From Methanospirillum purgamenti (GTDB lineage Archaea; Halobacteriota; Methanomicrobia; Methanomicrobiales; Methanospirillaceae), in assembly GCF_018502485.1 (NCBI RefSeq), contig NZ_CP075546.1: a DNA stretch of 64,000 nucleotides; one strand, 5' to 3'. Of this stretch, positions 16,938 to 26,386 are shown in pieces; positions within the stretch are counted from its first letter, which is position 1; each line of letters starts with the position of its first letter. A program made the position numbers and the translations under genes. The notes below the pieces were generated by a model. It had not been told where the DNA came from. It ran no database searches and saw only the letters and a program-made list of their open reading frames with translations.

Positions 16938-19565
16938 ATGGGGAGTGAAAACCATTACTGGAAGGTGGGGATATGTCTCATAGTTCTGCTACTTGTTGCT
17001 CAATCAGGGGCAGAACAGGTCACGCCGAGAGAAGAAAAAACCGGCCTTATTCCTGGACCAGACGTATTAGATCTGAAAAATACTGTTATTCAGAATAAAA
17101 CAACAGAATCAATACTTACTTCTTTTTCGTCCATGCAGCAGAAAATTCTACCTGAAGATCAGTATGCAAAAGCTGTAGCAGGAGCCGGATGGCATGAAGT
17201 GTCAATGCCGGTTGTGATCACCTCTCCAGGTATGTACCGCATCACGAATGATTATACAGCAACAGGTGAGGAGATTGGAGTTGCGATTCATTCTTCGGAT
17301 GTATATCTTGATGGAAACGGCCATACATTCAGGGGTTCTCCGTCGAGCGAGAGTTATGGCGTCGGAATGAGCCATGAACAAAATTTATCCAATATTTCCA
17401 TAACCAATTTTTCAACCAGGGATTGCACCGGAGGGATAGTATTTGAACGTGTTTCCGACATGATTGTCACAAACACCCACCATATCAGGACAACTGGTGG
17501 GATTATAGGAAACCTTGTTCAAAATCTTGAAATTTCAAACAACACGATCACCGATTCCATCGCTACCAGCGATCAGGGATCTACATTCGGTATAACAATC
17601 ATGCAGGGATCCAATATCAGGATAGAAGGAAACAGCATAAGAAATCTATCACATGGCATGACCGATACTGATTCTGCGGCTATTGCCCTCTTTCAAAGCA
17701 GGGACATGAAAATAATACGAAATGAAATAACCGGACCTGTATCAGGAGGTATCATGAGTAATGCAGGATTTGATGCAGAAAAGATATCTGTTGAAATTGC
17801 TGATAACCTGATTACCAATACGGGACTGTATGGGATATATATTGATAATGGTCTTGGGAAAATTTCGAATAACACGGTTCGCAACGGAACAGTCGGTATT
17901 GAACTTCACATGGATGATTCGACTGTTATTCATAATAGTATCCATGGAAATCTACAAAGAGGGCTCTCTATCCTGGGAGAAAACCTGACATTATCCGGAA
18001 ATATCCTTACCGAAAACAAATGCCATCTCTATATTGAGGGAGACTCTGATGAAAATTTTCTCCATCATATCGATCACACGAATCTGCTTGATGGGAAATC
18101 CCTGATTTATATCAGGGAGCAGGATGGAACGGATATTGGACCGACTGAAGACCCGGCGATGGTCCTGGCTGTTCGGAGTCGGAACCTATCTATTCATGAT
18201 GTGACAACCGGGAACACCATGGCGGGTATTCTTCTCATTAACAGTTCTGATGTATCGGTATCAAAGGCTCATGATTTGGGATCAATAAATGGATTTATTG
18301 CGACAAATGTGAACAGATGTAGTATAACCGACTCATCCGTGATTAATAGTTCATTATATGGATTTATCGCCCGCAATAGCAGAGAAATGAGTATGGAACG
18401 ATGCCATTCTTCCGGCTCATCAGGAAATGGATTCTACCTGCTCAATTCAGAAGATATTCTCATCAATGGCAGTTATTCTTATGATTTCAATCCTCCATAC
18501 TTGGAAGATGATACATTTGGAGCGTATATCGATTTCTGCAGAAATATATCTTTTCAAAATTCCATCTTTGCAAAATCTCCGGATTCTGGTATGTATGTAA
18601 CCAATTCTGAAGGAGTTCTTGTAAAAAAGGCATACCTTATGGAAAACCAGAACCATGGTATCGCCATGATGCAATGCACAAACTCTTCAATTGAGGAATC
18701 ACTTATCATAAATAATAGCAGAGTAGGTATCACGCTTGATTTTCTTACCGGATTTACCATACGTCGCAATATGCTCATCAATAACTCACAGGCCGGGCTT
18801 CTGTTTCTGGATGTATTCAATGGGACGATTACCGATAACGTCTTAAAAAACACAGAAAATGTACAATTTGTATGGGACTCCTCACCGCTCGTGTGGAATA
18901 CAACACTAACACCAGGTAAAAATGTTGTTCATGGTCCAAACCTGGGAGGAAATTTCTGGGCAACCCCTGACGGACAAGGATTTTCTGAAACACATGCAAA
19001 TCGGGGAGACGGTATATGCAATGCCACCTATTCCATAAACCATGAGAATGTGGATTATCTTCCCCTGGCAATCCCACCGGATGAAATGATTGTTAATTTT
19101 ACTGCAAACCAGACATCAGGAGTTCCACCACTCACGGTTCAGTTTCAAGACCTCTCCAACGGGTATCCAGAATCCTGGAACTGGACCTTTGGTGACGGGA
19201 CGGGATCATCTGACCAGAACCCGGTTCACACCTACACCGGGACCGGTCGGTATACGGTGACACTTGAAGCAGCTGAAGAGGACGGGCAGGGTATTCACCG
19301 GAAATTTGCGTATATAGATGTAAACCATGGAAGAGTGACCGGCCCAAGCGGAGTGCTTATGATGAATTCAACTCCGGAGAATGGATCAGTATTCATTGAC
19401 GGAGAGTTGATCGGTTCTACACCACTAGAGAGGGCTGGCATTCCTGCAGGAATCCATGAGATTATGATAACCCATGACGGGTACATGACCTGGTCTCACC
19501 AGATAACGGTGCAACAGGGACAGATTACATTAGTTCCGACTGTCCGGTTACGAAAGATCGGATAA
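16938..19565 (+). CDS. Secreted NosD-like beta-helix protein with PKD and PEGA domains
   Basis: 875 residues. The ATG at 16938 is chosen over 16797 because it starts a signal peptide (WKVGICLIVLLLVAQSGAEQ). Order: a right-handed beta-helix of NosD/parallel-repeat type over about 90-680 (repeated NSxxIxxNxI turns), a PKD domain (FTANQTSGVPPLTVQFQDLS ... WTFGDGTGSSDQNPVHTY), and a PEGA domain (STPENGSVFIDGELIGSTPL) at the C-terminus. Such proteins form archaeal cell-surface or sheath components and often bind carbohydrate. No C-terminal anchor was seen. It probably contributes to surface adhesion. Confidence 0.9.
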   Translation: MGSENHYWKVGICLIVLLLVAQSGAEQVTPREEKTGLIPGPDVLDLKNTVIQNKTTESILTSFSSMQQKILPEDQYAKAVAGAGWHEVSMPVVITSPGMYRITNDYTATGEEIGVAIHSSDVYLDGNGHTFRGSPSSESYGVGMSHEQNLSNISITNFSTRDCTGGIVFERVSDMIVTNTHHIRTTGGIIGNLVQNLEISNNTITDSIATSDQGSTFGITIMQGSNIRIEGNSIRNLSHGMTDTDSAAIALFQSRDMKIIRNEITGPVSGGIMSNAGFDAEKISVEIADNLITNTGLYGIYIDNGLGKISNNTVRNGTVGIELHMDDSTVIHNSIHGNLQRGLSILGENLTLSGNILTENKCHLYIEGDSDENFLHHIDHTNLLDGKSLIYIREQDGTDIGPTEDPAMVLAVRSRNLSIHDVTTGNTMAGILLINSSDVSVSKAHDLGSINGFIATNVNRCSITDSSVINSSLYGFIARNSREMSMERCHSSGSSGNGFYLLNSEDILINGSYSYDFNPPYLEDDTFGAYIDFCRNISFQNSIFAKSPDSGMYVTNSEGVLVKKAYLMENQNHGIAMMQCTNSSIEESLIINNSRVGITLDFLTGFTIRRNMLINNSQAGLLFLDVFNGTITDNVLKNTENVQFVWDSSPLVWNTTLTPGKNVVHGPNLGGNFWATPDGQGFSETHANRGDGICNATYSINHENVDYLPLAIPPDEMIVNFTANQTSGVPPLTVQFQDLSNGYPESWNWTFGDGTGSSDQNPVHTYTGTGRYTVTLEAAEEDGQGIHRKFAYIDVNHGRVTGPSGVLMMNSTPENGSVFIDGELIGSTPLERAGIPAGIHEIMITHDGYMTWSHQITVQQGQITLVPTVRLRKIG

Positions 19566-19748
19566 TGGGTGTATTAAAGATCCATTCCGATATACATGGC
19601 ACAAGAAAATCCGGGCTGTGTGGTTTGAATCAACCCAAAGATGGTTTTTTCATCACATGCACCCCTTTAGCCATTTCAAAACAGGCAACTGCATCGTGAA
19701 CATGGAACATTTATAATGTACCGATAACCAAATGGACCGCCATTTCTC

Positions 19749-20003
19749 ATGAAGAAAAAGCATGCTCCGGAGTCAGATGAGAAGAGGTTTGCCATTATGG
19801 TTGATGCCACTATTCTTCTCCAAATAAGATGGTTCTTTTTGTCAAACCTGGTGCAACCCTTGAAGATCTTGATAAATACGGGTATCTGGGACGAATGTTG
19901 TGGTCACGTAAGTCCGTTTACCATGAATGGAACTGAGTATAATAGTTTCATTGAATCAGGAATGGGGGATTTATACCCCACTATGAGGAATTCTTTCCCA
20001 TAA
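19749..20003 (+). pseudogene. Possible frameshifted small ORF
   Basis: A promoter-like TTTATAATG about 40 nt upstream precedes the ATG at 19749. The first 25 codons (MKKKHAPESDEKRFAIMVDA) look natural. The frame then becomes less protein-like, while from 19829 another frame gives MVLFVKPGATLEDLDKYGYL and stops at WN. This fits a small gene carrying a frameshift. No family is recognised, and it could be non-coding. Confidence 0.25.
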
Positions 20004-20078
20004 AGAAAAAAAATACACATTCAGGGAAGAAGAACCGTGATTTTTCATGTCCGAATTTTTCCCATCCAAAATAAAAAA

Positions 20079-20126
20079 CTGACAGGTCTCTTTCCTAGAG
20101 CTGCTACAAGTGTTACAACTGCTACA
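20079..20126 (-). repeat. 48-bp dispersed repeat, copy B (inverted)
   Basis: The reverse complement of copy A at 16261-16308, about 40 of 48 identical; the block AAGAGACCTG and the first 16 nt are perfectly shared. It lies downstream of the NosD-like gene. Confidence 0.7.
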
Positions 20127-20241
20127 TAGTCATTAATTTTATGATTGAACCCAAAATGGTCAGCGTTTTAAAAAAATGCCTATTTTAATGAAGAACAGAA
20201 TATACTGGGCTCCTCAGGAGTCGAATCAGGCATTTTTCATA

Positions 20242-21375
20242 TCACTGAACTTGCATCATCCGCTCATACTGCTCGAATGTGCCATTTCGGATAATTTTAA
20301 ATTCAAGGGGATAATAGGCAACCCGGTTTTTATCAAACCGAACGTCCCCAAGTGACCCAGGGTACTCTGTTTCTGTAAACCAGGATGAGAGACATTTCTG
20401 ATCATCGCCACATGCCTGAACTGCATCATAGAGAATTGTCATAGCATCATACCCCTCGGCTCCGTAAAATGTTGCTTCTTCCCCATATTTTTCACGGTAC
20501 CGGGAGAAGAACGGTTCAGATCTATTAAGGGCAGGGGTGGTAAATATCAGGCCTTCTGTAACCGGAGATCCAAGAAGGGTATTTCGTTCAATGACACGTG
20601 TTCCTACCAGCGGTGTTGATATATTATTATTTCGTATCATTTCTACAACCGCTCCGGCTTCAGATACACTGAGCAGGAGTATTATGTCCGGATTGGTTTC
20701 TTTGACAGATGTAAGATCCAAACTACCTGACAGGTTATCAGGATCATATTGGACAATATTCACGATTTTTTCAGGAATCAGTGATTTCAGAGCGTTGATA
20801 TATCCGAGTGCGTAGTCGTTGTTCCCACCTAAAATTACAACGCGGTCGTACTGATCCAGGTATTCTGCAAGGACCGGGGATTCCTGTTCCACCCCTGGAG
20901 TGAACCGAACCAGATAATCATCGAGACGACTCCGATTTACGACAGCGGATCCGAGAGCTATCTGAACCATTTCTTTATCAGCTGCATCCGGGTATACAAC
21001 ATTCGTTGTCCAGCTGGCTACTGTAACTACGATGGAACTATTTGGATAAGAAGATTTCAGGGTTTTCCAGGCAGATACCCCCGTCGTTGCATTACTTCCG
21101 GCATCGATTACAACTGGCAGGAGGAAGGAACCAGGATTATCCTCCTGTACCATCTCAAAAGCCCTAACATATTCTTCTCCAATATCTGATACAAACCCAC
21201 TTTGCATCGGCAGAATCCCAACAGGTATTATATTAGGGGCTTTTTGAATTGAAGCAGTTATCGGGATATCCGGGGTATTTTCCAGAAAATTCATCGCAGA
21301 TGTTACTGAACACAGGGCAATACAAAGTATACAAAAAAGGGTGAACCCATACCCCTCGCGATACATATCACACAT
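20242..21375 (-). CDS. Branched-chain amino-acid type solute-binding protein, orphan
   Basis: 377 residues with an N-terminal signal segment (LFCILCIALCSVTSA), then a type I periplasmic-binding fold: IIPVGILPMQSGFVSDIGEE, the ligand-pocket region, and a FYGAEGYDAMTILYDAV segment typical of Leu/Ile/Val-binding relatives. No permease or ATPase gene is adjacent. It lies 92 bp downstream of the nine-PAS gene on the same strand, so it may be a sensory receptor or belong to a transporter encoded elsewhere. A TATA-like TTTATAATT (about 21425) in the gap suggests it can also be transcribed alone. Confidence 0.82.
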   Translation of the reverse strand: MCDMYREGYGFTLFCILCIALCSVTSAMNFLENTPDIPITASIQKAPNIIPVGILPMQSGFVSDIGEEYVRAFEMVQEDNPGSFLLPVVIDAGSNATTGVSAWKTLKSSYPNSSIVVTVASWTTNVVYPDAADKEMVQIALGSAVVNRSRLDDYLVRFTPGVEQESPVLAEYLDQYDRVVILGGNNDYALGYINALKSLIPEKIVNIVQYDPDNLSGSLDLTSVKETNPDIILLLSVSEAGAVVEMIRNNNISTPLVGTRVIERNTLLGSPVTEGLIFTTPALNRSEPFFSRYREKYGEEATFYGAEGYDAMTILYDAVQACGDDQKCLSSWFTETEYPGSLGDVRFDKNRVAYYPLEFKIIRNGTFEQYERMMQVQ

Positions 21376-21467
21376 GTTTATGATAATAAGCGTAAAATTT
21401 TTGTTATATGATTTCAGGATTAAATAAATTATAAATGCATTAGTTTATCCATTTGTTCATATGACGG

Positions 21468-24400
21468 TTATTTAGAGAGAAAATTATCCAAATTGTTCCC
21501 TTCCAATATTTCAAGCTCAAAATGAGATGAAGCAATGGTACTATCAGTCCCTTTTTTTTTCGTAATTTCCTGTACCTGGGCAATAAAATAATTTATATTT
21601 CCTTTTGAGTCTTTGACATGAGAAATAGATAATTCTGCCCATATAAGATGACCATTTTTATGGTAATACCGCTTTTTAAATTGAAATGAATCAATTTCAC
21701 CCTTGATCATCGCTTCAATACACCGAAAATCATTATTAAGATCATCAGGATGAGTAATATGCTGATATTGCATTAAAAGCAGTTCATCTTTTGAATATCC
21801 TAATATTTTGCACAGAGTTTGATTTACTTTTAGAATCTGACCATTTTGCGATACCAGAGCCATACCAATAGGTGCGTTATCAAATGCACTCATAAACCGA
21901 GCTTCACTCTCCCGTAATGCTTCTTGTATTCTATTTTTATCAGAAATATCACGAGCTGCTGCCAGTATTCCTACAATATCACCTTTTTCATTTCGATACA
22001 CTGATGCATTGAACAGTATTGGAGTGGATTTTCCATTCTTATGGCGAATTTCAAGGGGAAAATCTCTGATCTTCAAATTTTCAAATGCAATCTGATATCC
22101 CCTTCTGGCTTTCTCAGGATGTGTAAAAAATGATGAAAAATCGGATCCGATAAGTTCAAACCTGGATAGTCCGGTAATAAATTCCGATGAAGAATTTACA
22201 TCTGTGATATAACCATCCGGACCAATAGAAATCATTGGATCAATATTGGCTTCAATTAAACTTCGATTATAAACATTTAGTTTCCGAATTGCCTCTTCGG
22301 TCACTTTAGTTTTGGAAATATCTCGTGCTGTAGCTAATACTCCGGTAATCTTCCCAATAGTGTCTCGTATTACTGTTGCATTATATAACACCGGAGTGAT
22401 ATACCCAATTTTATTTTTAATTTCTAAGGGATAATCTCGCAACTGTGACTCTTTTAATGCCTGAAGATATCCTACTTGTGCTTTTTTTGGATCAGTAAAG
22501 TAAGAACAAAAGCTAGTCCCGATGAGTTCATGTCTTGAATAACCCGTGATTATTTCCGTAGCTGTATTAACATCAGTGATTTTCCCTTGATGACCAATAA
22601 ATACAAGTGAATCCATGTCTGCTTCAAATAACCTTCGATTATATTCGTTCGCTTTTAAGAATTCTTCTTCAAGTTTCTTTCTGGGTGTAATATCTACAAG
22701 GATTGCCAGGATAAGTGTTTGGTTTGGAATTGGGATCTTAACAAGTTGTATCATACAATGTTTAATTAATCCTCGTTTATCCTTAATTGCCCGTTCAAAA
22801 ATGATATCTTCACCTTGCAAGACACGTATCTTATTTTCATCAAATGAAGGCTCATCAGAGGTGGGAGAAGTCATCTGATAAATATACGACCGTGGATCAC
22901 TGTTTAATAATTCTTCTCTTGAACAATCATATAATCGGAGTGCAGCAGGATTTGCATCAATAAAGTGGTTATTGTCTACATCAAACACCACAATGGCATT
23001 TGGAGAATAATCGAAAATTTTTTTAAACCGAATCTCATTTTCAAACAATTCTTTTTCAATTAGAATTCTTGAATTTATTTCAATTTCTAGGTGTTTCGTC
23101 CGTTCTGCTATGAGTTCTTCCAAATGTCTTTTCGTAATTATCTCTTCTTCTTCGGCTTTTTTTCTATCTGAAATATCCTTTACAAAACCATAAAAAAAAT
23201 CAATTGAATTATCTGTTTTCTTTTTGACATGCAGGTTTAATTCTACCGGAATACTGGTTCCATTTTTATGGCGATACTTTTTTTCAATAATTTGGGGATT
23301 TCCGGTTTCTAATATTGTATTTGCCAAGATATTATACTCTGATTTCCATCCTGGTTCATTTAAGTCGGTGATTGCATTTAACTGCTCCATTTCTTCCCTG
23401 GTATATCCCAATAAATCCAGGAAAGCGGTGTTACAATACCCCATTTTTCCATCAGGGTAGGATATTGCAAATGGAAGAGAAGAAATTTCAAGGAGTTCTG
23501 CTAAAAAAGTAGCGTTCTCCTTCGCATTAGACAAATCCTCCTGAGTTTTCTTTTTTTCGGAAATATCCCGGACACGACCAACTCTGTACAGACTATCGAT
23601 ATCATCACAAACGACAGTATATACATCCTCTAACCAGACGTAATGGCCATCTTTATGCTTGAACCTATATTCCAATTCATATGTCCCTTTTTTACTTGCC
23701 ATTGAAGAGTCAACCGTGTTGGCTATTCGGTTACGATCATCTGGATGCAGGCAATGATAAGCAAATTCTATAGGAAAATTTATGAACTCATCAGCCGAAT
23801 ATCCCAAAACAGAAAATATTGAAGGACTTATATAATCGTATACATCATTATGGATATTTCGCCGATAGACCGTATCGGTTGATGAATCAAGAACTTCTTT
23901 AAATTTCTTTTCACTTTCCTTCAGGTTTAATTCTGATACTTTCCGAGTAGTAATATCCTCATGAGTAATCAGGATACGAAGCGGGTATTCTGGACCCTGG
24001 TTTAATCGGCTTACTTTTGCGTTAAAGAAAAGAATTTTTTGATGAGATTCACATTGATACTCCTGGCAATATTTTTCAGTATCACCTCGCATTACTGAAC
24101 GAATTCCATGTGCAAATGAAATAGCATCCTCATAATCCTCACCAGTTGCACGTTCACACACCTCAAGATAATTCCAGCCGACGTAAAAAAAATCATCCGC
24201 TGGGGGATTAGATAAAGCAAAATCTTTCCAGGGTTGATTTACAGATATAATAATACCATTTTGATCAAGGATACAAATCTCATAATCAACAGAGTCAATA
24301 ATGTTATTTACAAAGTTTTCCTTTTCCCTGATTTCATCTTCCAGTTTTTTTCGTAATGTAACATCTCTGACAGCTGCAAGATCATACTGGATATTGTTTA

Positions 24401-25238
24401 AAGAGAATGTGGAATTTTTTATTTCAACGGGAAAATTTTTACCATTCTTCCTTTTGTGAGACTGATACCGGGTAACGTGAGAATATGATACATGTAAATC
24501 CTCCTTTTTAACAAATAATGAATAGTAATTCTGGTTCAGAAACTCATCATATTCATATCCATAGGTAGATACTGCAGCAAAATTCACATCCGTGATTTTT
24601 CCAGAATTGGTTTCGTAAATAATTAATGCATCTGCTTCTGCATCAAATATTGACCGATATTTTTGCTCATTTTCAAACAAAGCAACTTCGATCTGTTTTT
24701 TTGAAGTTATGTCTTCAGCTACCAGAGCAATATAATGATTACCATTTTTTATTGAAATTCCCATAATTTGAAATGAATACCACCGGATCTGTCCATCTCG
24801 CTGATATTCAAATTCCTGTCTGAATATCTTATCTAGTGAAAAGGTTGTTAGACCTTTTAATACATCAGGAGTTGAAAAAAAATCTAAAGATAGGTTCTCC
24901 AAACGTTCGCCAATGATTGGAATATTGTTTTTTTCCAAGAACTTCTGAGCTGAATTATTAATATATTGAACAATATGGTTAGAATCAATAATTATTGTGA
25001 GGTCGGAGCTAATATCAAAAAGACTTGATGAAGGAATTGATTTCGCCAGGTAATATTTTTTAGCATTTCCTATCTCTATCTTCCTTACTTTTCCTAATAT
25101 TTCAAGCGCATCCAGATTCCTCGCCACTTTATGGCGATTAATACCAGATTTTTCAGAGATTTCAGTGATATTTAATGGCTTATTGTCTTTTGATAAGGCA
25201 GAGAGTATGAGATCATATACATGCACATCTCTTATCAT
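21468..25238 (-). CDS. Giant HTH-PAS sensor with nine PAS domains and no kinase
   Basis: 1256 residues. Residues 1-75 form a winged helix (ITEISEKSGINRHKVARNLD). Nine PAS/PAC units follow at roughly 125-residue spacing, each ending in a DIT/DIS-x-KK linker; units 7 and 8 are close copies (RRLFEADMDSLVFI versus RSLIEANIDPMISI). A coiled-coil stretch (EELIAERTKHLEIEINSRIL) splits units 5 and 6. The chain ends 28 residues after the last PAC with no HisKA, HATPase, GGDEF or other output domain, so the N-terminal DNA-binding domain is the only visible output. There is no membrane span, so it is cytosolic. It probably senses redox, light or small ligands and regulates transcription directly. Confidence 0.85.
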   Translation of the reverse strand: MIRDVHVYDLILSALSKDNKPLNITEISEKSGINRHKVARNLDALEILGKVRKIEIGNAKKYYLAKSIPSSSLFDISSDLTIIIDSNHIVQYINNSAQKFLEKNNIPIIGERLENLSLDFFSTPDVLKGLTTFSLDKIFRQEFEYQRDGQIRWYSFQIMGISIKNGNHYIALVAEDITSKKQIEVALFENEQKYRSIFDAEADALIIYETNSGKITDVNFAAVSTYGYEYDEFLNQNYYSLFVKKEDLHVSYSHVTRYQSHKRKNGKNFPVEIKNSTFSLNNIQYDLAAVRDVTLRKKLEDEIREKENFVNNIIDSVDYEICILDQNGIIISVNQPWKDFALSNPPADDFFYVGWNYLEVCERATGEDYEDAISFAHGIRSVMRGDTEKYCQEYQCESHQKILFFNAKVSRLNQGPEYPLRILITHEDITTRKVSELNLKESEKKFKEVLDSSTDTVYRRNIHNDVYDYISPSIFSVLGYSADEFINFPIEFAYHCLHPDDRNRIANTVDSSMASKKGTYELEYRFKHKDGHYVWLEDVYTVVCDDIDSLYRVGRVRDISEKKKTQEDLSNAKENATFLAELLEISSLPFAISYPDGKMGYCNTAFLDLLGYTREEMEQLNAITDLNEPGWKSEYNILANTILETGNPQIIEKKYRHKNGTSIPVELNLHVKKKTDNSIDFFYGFVKDISDRKKAEEEEIITKRHLEELIAERTKHLEIEINSRILIEKELFENEIRFKKIFDYSPNAIVVFDVDNNHFIDANPAALRLYDCSREELLNSDPRSYIYQMTSPTSDEPSFDENKIRVLQGEDIIFERAIKDKRGLIKHCMIQLVKIPIPNQTLILAILVDITPRKKLEEEFLKANEYNRRLFEADMDSLVFIGHQGKITDVNTATEIITGYSRHELIGTSFCSYFTDPKKAQVGYLQALKESQLRDYPLEIKNKIGYITPVLYNATVIRDTIGKITGVLATARDISKTKVTEEAIRKLNVYNRSLIEANIDPMISIGPDGYITDVNSSSEFITGLSRFELIGSDFSSFFTHPEKARRGYQIAFENLKIRDFPLEIRHKNGKSTPILFNASVYRNEKGDIVGILAAARDISDKNRIQEALRESEARFMSAFDNAPIGMALVSQNGQILKVNQTLCKILGYSKDELLLMQYQHITHPDDLNNDFRCIEAMIKGEIDSFQFKKRYYHKNGHLIWAELSISHVKDSKGNINYFIAQVQEITKKKGTDSTIASSHFELEILEGNNLDNFLSK

Positions 25239-25538
25239 TCTTTTTGATTATAATGATATATCACGAGTGGTAACAATATCAAAACATTTATAAATCAAAC
25301 TAAAATTACTGTTAGACTGAATATCAGTAATAATCAAATCTAATCTTTTCTCATGTTTTATCTGAGAGATAAATTACAGTATTAATCATAACTTTCTGTA
25401 ATTGTGCAAAAAGGTAGCTCAGTACTATGAAGAGTAACTAGAGTGCAGGCTTTGGATTAACCTCCTTGAAAGTGGTTTACTCCAAGGTACTAGGTAACGT
25501 ACAACAAAAATAGAAAAAACCGATTTTTTATAAAATGT

Positions 25539-25556
25539 TTATCACAGCCGTGATAA
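25539..25556. promoter_or_regulatory. Palindromic operator candidate
   Basis: TTATCAC and GTGATAA around a 4-nt centre form a perfect 7-bp inverted repeat in the long divergent region. It could be bound by the winged-helix domain of the neighbouring HTH-PAS protein. No second copy was noticed. Confidence 0.35.
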
Positions 25557-26344
25557 TGTTATCTCACATATAATAGGGTTTGGATAATGGCAACATAATA
25601 CTCGGTTTTAATGTGTGTGCAATATATTAGTATCTGTGATATTAGCATACCAGAAAAATGACCTTAAAACCATAGAGATGTACTGCCATTTCTGATCAAT
25701 CTCGCCAATCATGGAATTTCTCTGATGCTAATATCAAATTTCAATAATTCTGAAATACGGTTTTGTGATAATAGTATCTAAATTCCGTTGAAAAACTACC
25801 AACTGCAACTATTGATTCCGTAAAAGAATATTTCAAGCATTAGTATTTTGCAGGTAGCTCGCTTATGATTATGAAATGTGATTCGTGTAGTATACATCGT
25901 AAAAACCTTAGTTTTACCATACGTATTTCTAGATATTAGATAATGGACCCGAATACGCTAAATTCGTTGATATATCTAAATAAGATTTAGGATTATGAGA
26001 TTATTACTGAAAAATCATAATTATCTTCACATAGAGTTATTGCATTAAATTAAACAAATACTGTCAGGAGAGGTGTTTTGATCCTTATTTAAGCCTATTC
26101 AATGTGGAAACATAAAAGGGACCTTTTTTTTCTTTCAATTTAATTTCCATTTGTGATATCCAAACCAGTAAAAAACAACTCTTATGTTTTTATCTGTGTA
26201 TCAAAAGGTCACCATCTCATAGAAATTGAAAATTTTTGTCATCTTTTGATGAGGTATCATTTCTCAATTCTTTCATTTTTATTTTTAAAATGTATGATTT
26301 TTATTAAAAATTGCATAGGAATTATCGCGATTTAAGGATTCTTG

Positions 26345-26368
26345 TGTGTTGTTTTCTATTGCAACACA
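26345..26368 (+). promoter_or_regulatory. Hairpin in the chemoreceptor leader
   Basis: TGTGTTG (26345-26351) and CAACACA (26362-26368) pair around a 10-nt loop, just before the AGGTG ribosome binding site at 26377 and the ATG at 26387. It could be an operator or a translational control hairpin. Confidence 0.35.
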
Positions 26369-26386
26369 ATTTAGACAGGTGCTAAC

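Larger units (their letters stand above)
19566..20241. other. Gene-poor stretch with repeat copy B and a possible broken small gene
   Basis: Between convergent genes. It contains a TATA-like TTTATAATG near 19707, a doubtful small reading frame from 19749, and the inverted 48-bp repeat at 20079-20126. Nothing else was seen. Confidence 0.5.
25239..26386. other. 1.15-kb AT-rich divergent intergenic region
   Basis: Lies between the HTH-PAS and chemoreceptor genes. A perfect inverted repeat TTATCAC-AGCC-GTGATAA occurs at 25539-25556, and a 7-bp hairpin at 26345-26368 sits in the chemoreceptor leader. Only short, unconvincing frames exist, including one at 26153-26335. No tRNA or recognised RNA was seen. 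Confidence 0.5.

Noticed and set aside
26153..26335. 60-codon plus-strand frame
   Set aside because: AT-rich, with no ribosome binding site and no recognisable sequence.
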